A DNA stretch of 64,000 bases from an uncultured Paracoccaceae bacterium (GTDB lineage Bacteria; Pseudomonadota; Alphaproteobacteria; Rhodobacterales; Rhodobacteraceae): the NCBI GenBank assembly GCA_947489705.1, contig CANLEQ010000014.1, forward strand, positions 1 to 64,000. Direction: 5' to 3'. The stretch's first letter is position 1. Each line of letters starts with the position of its first letter. Below are positions 61,527 to 64,000 of the stretch, in pieces. The notes beneath the pieces were generated by a model. It saw nothing but the letters and a program-made list of their open reading frames with translations, did no database searches and was not told the origin of the DNA. Made by a program: the position numbers and the translations under genes.

Positions 61527-63055
61527 CGGGCCCCATCGTTCTCACCGTCCTCGTGCGCGACGAGGTCGACATCCTCGGCGACATGCTGCGCTGGCATCTC
61601 GACCACGGCGTCGACCATGTCATCGCGATGGATAACGGATCGACCGACGGGACGACCGAAACCTTGCGCGATTTCGAGGCGATGGGCTGCCTGACGCGGA
61701 TCGACCGGCCGTCGGAGCGCTATCTCCAGGATGTCTGGACGACCGAGATGGCGCATCTGGCGCATGAGGATCTCGGCGCCGCCTGGGTGATCCCGTCGGA
61801 TGCCGACGAGTTCTGGATGCCCGACGATCCGGGCACCACCTTGCGCGATGTGCTGGACGCGGTGCCCAAAGACGCGTCCCTCGTCACCTGTCCGCGCCAC
61901 AACCTTTCGGCACCCTGGAACGAGATCGAGACGCTCGGCTGGCGTGCGGCGCTGGTCTGGCGTGCCACGCGGCCCGCGCCCGTCACGCCGGCACGGCTGC
62001 GCGCGGCCGCGCCGCTCGAGGCACCCTTCGCCCAGGGGTACATGGCCCCCAAGGCGATCCTGCGGCCCCGACGCGTGACCCGCATCGGGCGCGGCGCCCA
62101 TCCCCACGACATCGACACCGACGGGGCCGGGCCCGTCCCTGCGGTGCCCGTCACCATCCATCACGCGCCGTTCCGGTCGCGCGCCGAGGTCGCGGCCTCG
62201 ATCGCGCGGATCGGCACGGCCATCGCCGCCGATCCCTCCGCGGGCCCAGACGTCTCGGCCAAGTATCGCCGCTGGCACGCCATGGCCGAGACCGCCGGGA
62301 TCGACGCGGTGATGGCCGAGATCATGCCGGCCCCGGAAACGATCGCGCGCGACCGGATGGCGGGGCGGATCCGCGCCGACAGTCGGCTCTCGGATGCGGT
62401 GCGCCCGCGCGGGGCGGGTCCTGCCGCGCGGCTGGCGCTGTCGGGGGCGGGGGCGGGCCCCGACCGGATCTGGCTCGATCCCGCAGGGCCCCCGGTGCCG
62501 GTCCTGCTTGCCGGGGGCACGGAGGAGAGGCGCGCCGGGGTCGCCCGCCGGCTGCGCGATCTGGGCGTGCGGGCCCTCGACATGCCGCCCGAGGATCCGT
62601 TCGACTGGCAGACCCGGATCGCGGCGATCCTGCGCGCGATGGGCCCCGAGCCTGAGGAAGATCCCGCGGGCGCGCTTCTGGCCGAATTGCGCGCCAGCCA
62701 GCGGATGCACGAAGGCAACTGGCACGGGCTGGTGCTCGACGCCCCGGTCGTGGCGGGCGCCTTGCCGGTCTGGCGGGCGCTGCGCGCGAGCGGCGATCTT
62801 TCGCCCGCGCTGATCCTCCTGTCGGATGCGGACGGATCCGACGCGGCCACGGCGCTCGAGGCGCGAAGCCGCGACATGCCGCGCCTGATCGCCCGGAGCG
62901 ACGAGATCGTGCGGGCCCCCGCGGCAAGGCTGCACGAGGCGATGGCCTGCCTCGGCCTCTGGGTGCCGATCTCGGTGGCCCTGGCGGCCGGGCCCGGCAC
63001 GGCCGACGAGGTGGCGGCCGATCCCGCGCTCCTGCGCGCGGCCTGGGGGATCTAG
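61523..63055 (+). CDS. GT2_4-like glycosyltransferase with extra C-terminal domain
   Basis: A 510-residue protein whose ATG overlaps the preceding stop by four bases. The N-terminal ~280 residues match GT2_4 proteins: IVLTVLVRDEVDILGDMLRW, HVIAMDNGSTDGTTETLRDF and the DxD region AAWVIPSDADEFWMPDDPG. TIHHAPFRSRAEVAASIARI follows. The C-terminal ~200 residues (VPVLLAGGTEERRAGVARRL and GNWHGLVLDAPVVAGALPVW) are unlike the N-terminal part and may be a degenerate sulfotransferase- or P-loop-like fold; I am not certain. Translationally coupled with the propeller fusion, so both probably serve one glycan. Confidence 0.83.
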   Translation: MTGPIVLTVLVRDEVDILGDMLRWHLDHGVDHVIAMDNGSTDGTTETLRDFEAMGCLTRIDRPSERYLQDVWTTEMAHLAHEDLGAAWVIPSDADEFWMPDDPGTTLRDVLDAVPKDASLVTCPRHNLSAPWNEIETLGWRAALVWRATRPAPVTPARLRAAAPLEAPFAQGYMAPKAILRPRRVTRIGRGAHPHDIDTDGAGPVPAVPVTIHHAPFRSRAEVAASIARIGTAIAADPSAGPDVSAKYRRWHAMAETAGIDAVMAEIMPAPETIARDRMAGRIRADSRLSDAVRPRGAGPAARLALSGAGAGPDRIWLDPAGPPVPVLLAGGTEERRAGVARRLRDLGVRALDMPPEDPFDWQTRIAAILRAMGPEPEEDPAGALLAELRASQRMHEGNWHGLVLDAPVVAGALPVWRALRASGDLSPALILLSDADGSDAATALEARSRDMPRLIARSDEIVRAPAARLHEAMACLGLWVPISVALAAGPGTADEVAADPALLRAAWGI

Positions 63056-64000
63056 CGGCCCAGCAGCCGCGCCAGGATCCCCCGCGGCGGCGGCGGCGCG
63101 GGATCCGGAGCCGGAGGGGGCATAGCGCCGGCCGCGGGGGCGGCTTCGAGCGCGTCGAACCGGGCGCGCAACGTCCCGATGGAGCGGTGCACGGCCGGCA
63201 GCAGCGGCAGGGCCGCGTGCAGGTCGGTCTGTTTCGCAGCGATCCGCGCGCCCCAGTCCCCGTCGCGAAGGGCGCTGTCGCCTTCGGGCACCGCATCGTC
63301 GTAGATCCGCCGGGCGAGATCGTGCCAGCGCCCGGGCGCCTCTGTCTCGGCCGTTCCGCGCGCCCGGCGCAGTGACGGGTCGAGATGCCGCGTCTCGAAT
63401 TCGACCAGCCTTTCGGGATCGGGGGCGAGACCCAGGTGATCCGCGCAGGCCGCGATCGTGCGGCGGGGCGCGTCGTAGAGCGCCGCATGGCGCAGCACCA
63501 GGACCGGCCCGGTTCCCAGGGCGGCGAGGACCGTATGCATCGTCACGGCCCAGAGCGCGCACATGGACTCGGTATCAGTGATGACGGGAAACCCGTGCGG
63601 GCGGCGGGCGGCCCGCTGCACCTGGCTCAGCGCCACGTCGGCAGGCGGGCGGATCACCAGGATGTGCCTCCCCTTCCAGCCGAGATCGCCGAGCACCGCG
63701 TTCCAGAACGGCAGGAGCGTGGCCATTCGCGGATCCTTGAGCGCGGCCCGGGACTGCCCCTCGAACGCCCGCGCCAGCAGATCGGCCGCCTGATCGCGCC
63801 AGGGGCGCAGATCGGCGCCGCCCGGATCGAGCGCGGTCGCGTCGAACCCCCAATTGTCCCACGACGCCCCCAGATGCGTCAGCAGGCGGTCGTTGAAGGC
63901 GACGATGTCGCCATGCTCGAACTCGCCCTTCGGGTTGTCGGGATTGGTGTGGTTCTGGAAGTGCCCCAAAGGACAGCCCGCATGATGCAGACCCGCCGTG
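63052..64000 (-). CDS. Sulfotransferase family protein (N-terminus outside the window)
   Basis: A minus-strand frame runs from the stop at 63052 through the right edge without a start. The visible 316 residues begin TAGLHHAGCPLGHFQNHTNP, which is the text that follows the PAPS P-loop in bacterial sulfotransferases of this family. ALKDPRMATLLPFWNAVLGD and GRHILVIRPPADVALSQVQR give the 3'-phosphate region. A proline-rich tail ends the protein. The P-loop itself should lie just right of base 64000. Its stop shares CTAG with the convergent GT2_4 gene. Confidence 0.8.
   Translation of the reverse strand, partial: TAGLHHAGCPLGHFQNHTNPDNPKGEFEHGDIVAFNDRLLTHLGASWDNWGFDATALDPGGADLRPWRDQAADLLARAFEGQSRAALKDPRMATLLPFWNAVLGDLGWKGRHILVIRPPADVALSQVQRAARRPHGFPVITDTESMCALWAVTMHTVLAALGTGPVLVLRHAALYDAPRRTIAACADHLGLAPDPERLVEFETRHLDPSLRRARGTAETEAPGRWHDLARRIYDDAVPEGDSALRDGDWGARIAAKQTDLHAALPLLPAVHRSIGTLRARFDALEAAPAAGAMPPPAPDPAPPPPRGILARLLGR

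Overview
The window looks like the chromosome of a marine-type alphaproteobacterium of the Rhodobacteraceae (Roseobacter group). The grounds are very high GC, long open shadow frames opposite the real genes, a VPLPA-CTERM surface protein, a TRAP transporter next to a beta-keto acid cleavage enzyme, a BLUF photoreceptor, and a YeeE/YedE protein with a periplasmic rhodanese. No rRNA, tRNA, CRISPR array, insertion sequence or phage module was seen.

Layout: (1) 1-663 is the N-terminal part of a repeat protein that runs off the left edge. (2) 0.9-6.3 kb holds an O-antigen-ligase/polymerase-like membrane protein and three glycosyltransferases. (3) 6.4-7.2 kb has a tiny disordered protein and a ferritin-like DUF2383 protein. 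(4) 7.4-14.4 kb is a siderophore-iron uptake locus (TonB receptor, binding protein, two permeases, ATPase, DUF2218) interrupted by an AbrB/Doc toxin-antitoxin pair. (5) 14.4-17.6 kb has a rhomboid protease, a small membrane protein, a ClpP-fold-like periplasmic protein and a HAF-repeat VPLPA-CTERM protein. (6) 17.8-23.6 kb is a catabolic unit: TRAP transporter, divergent GntR regulator, 3-hydroxyacyl-CoA-dehydrogenase-type enzyme and DUF849/BKACE enzyme. (7) 23.7-24.7 kb is a MarR regulator divergent from a membrane protein.

(8) 24.8-46.7 kb is a large polysaccharide locus. It contains dTDP-L-rhamnose synthesis (rfbCBDA), a GT2, an ABC-2 capsule exporter (KpsM-, KpsE- and KpsT-like), small unknown proteins, a BLUF protein, a DUF533 protein, a GT-like protein, two sulfotransferases, a GT4, one 1834-residue multi-domain glycosyltransferase, and UDP-galactopyranose mutase. 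(9) 46.9-54.8 kb has manganese catalase, RadC, YnfA plus a MerR-type metal sensor divergent from a ZntA-type ATPase, then a periplasmic rhodanese, a YeeE transporter and a 56-residue partner, and a PIN-domain remnant. (10) 54.8-64 kb has a haloacid dehalogenase, GDP-mannose synthesis (phosphomannomutase, ManC), a glycosyltransferase fused to a beta-propeller-like domain, a GT2_4 enzyme, and a sulfotransferase cut by the right edge.

Taken together, the glycan genes supply dTDP-rhamnose, UDP-galactofuranose and GDP-mannose. They also encode an ABC exporter and several glycosyltransferases interspersed with three sulfotransferases, which fits a sulfated rhamnose/galactofuranose/mannose-containing surface polysaccharide. 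That structure is inferred. Activities were assigned from motifs read by eye; no database search was possible.
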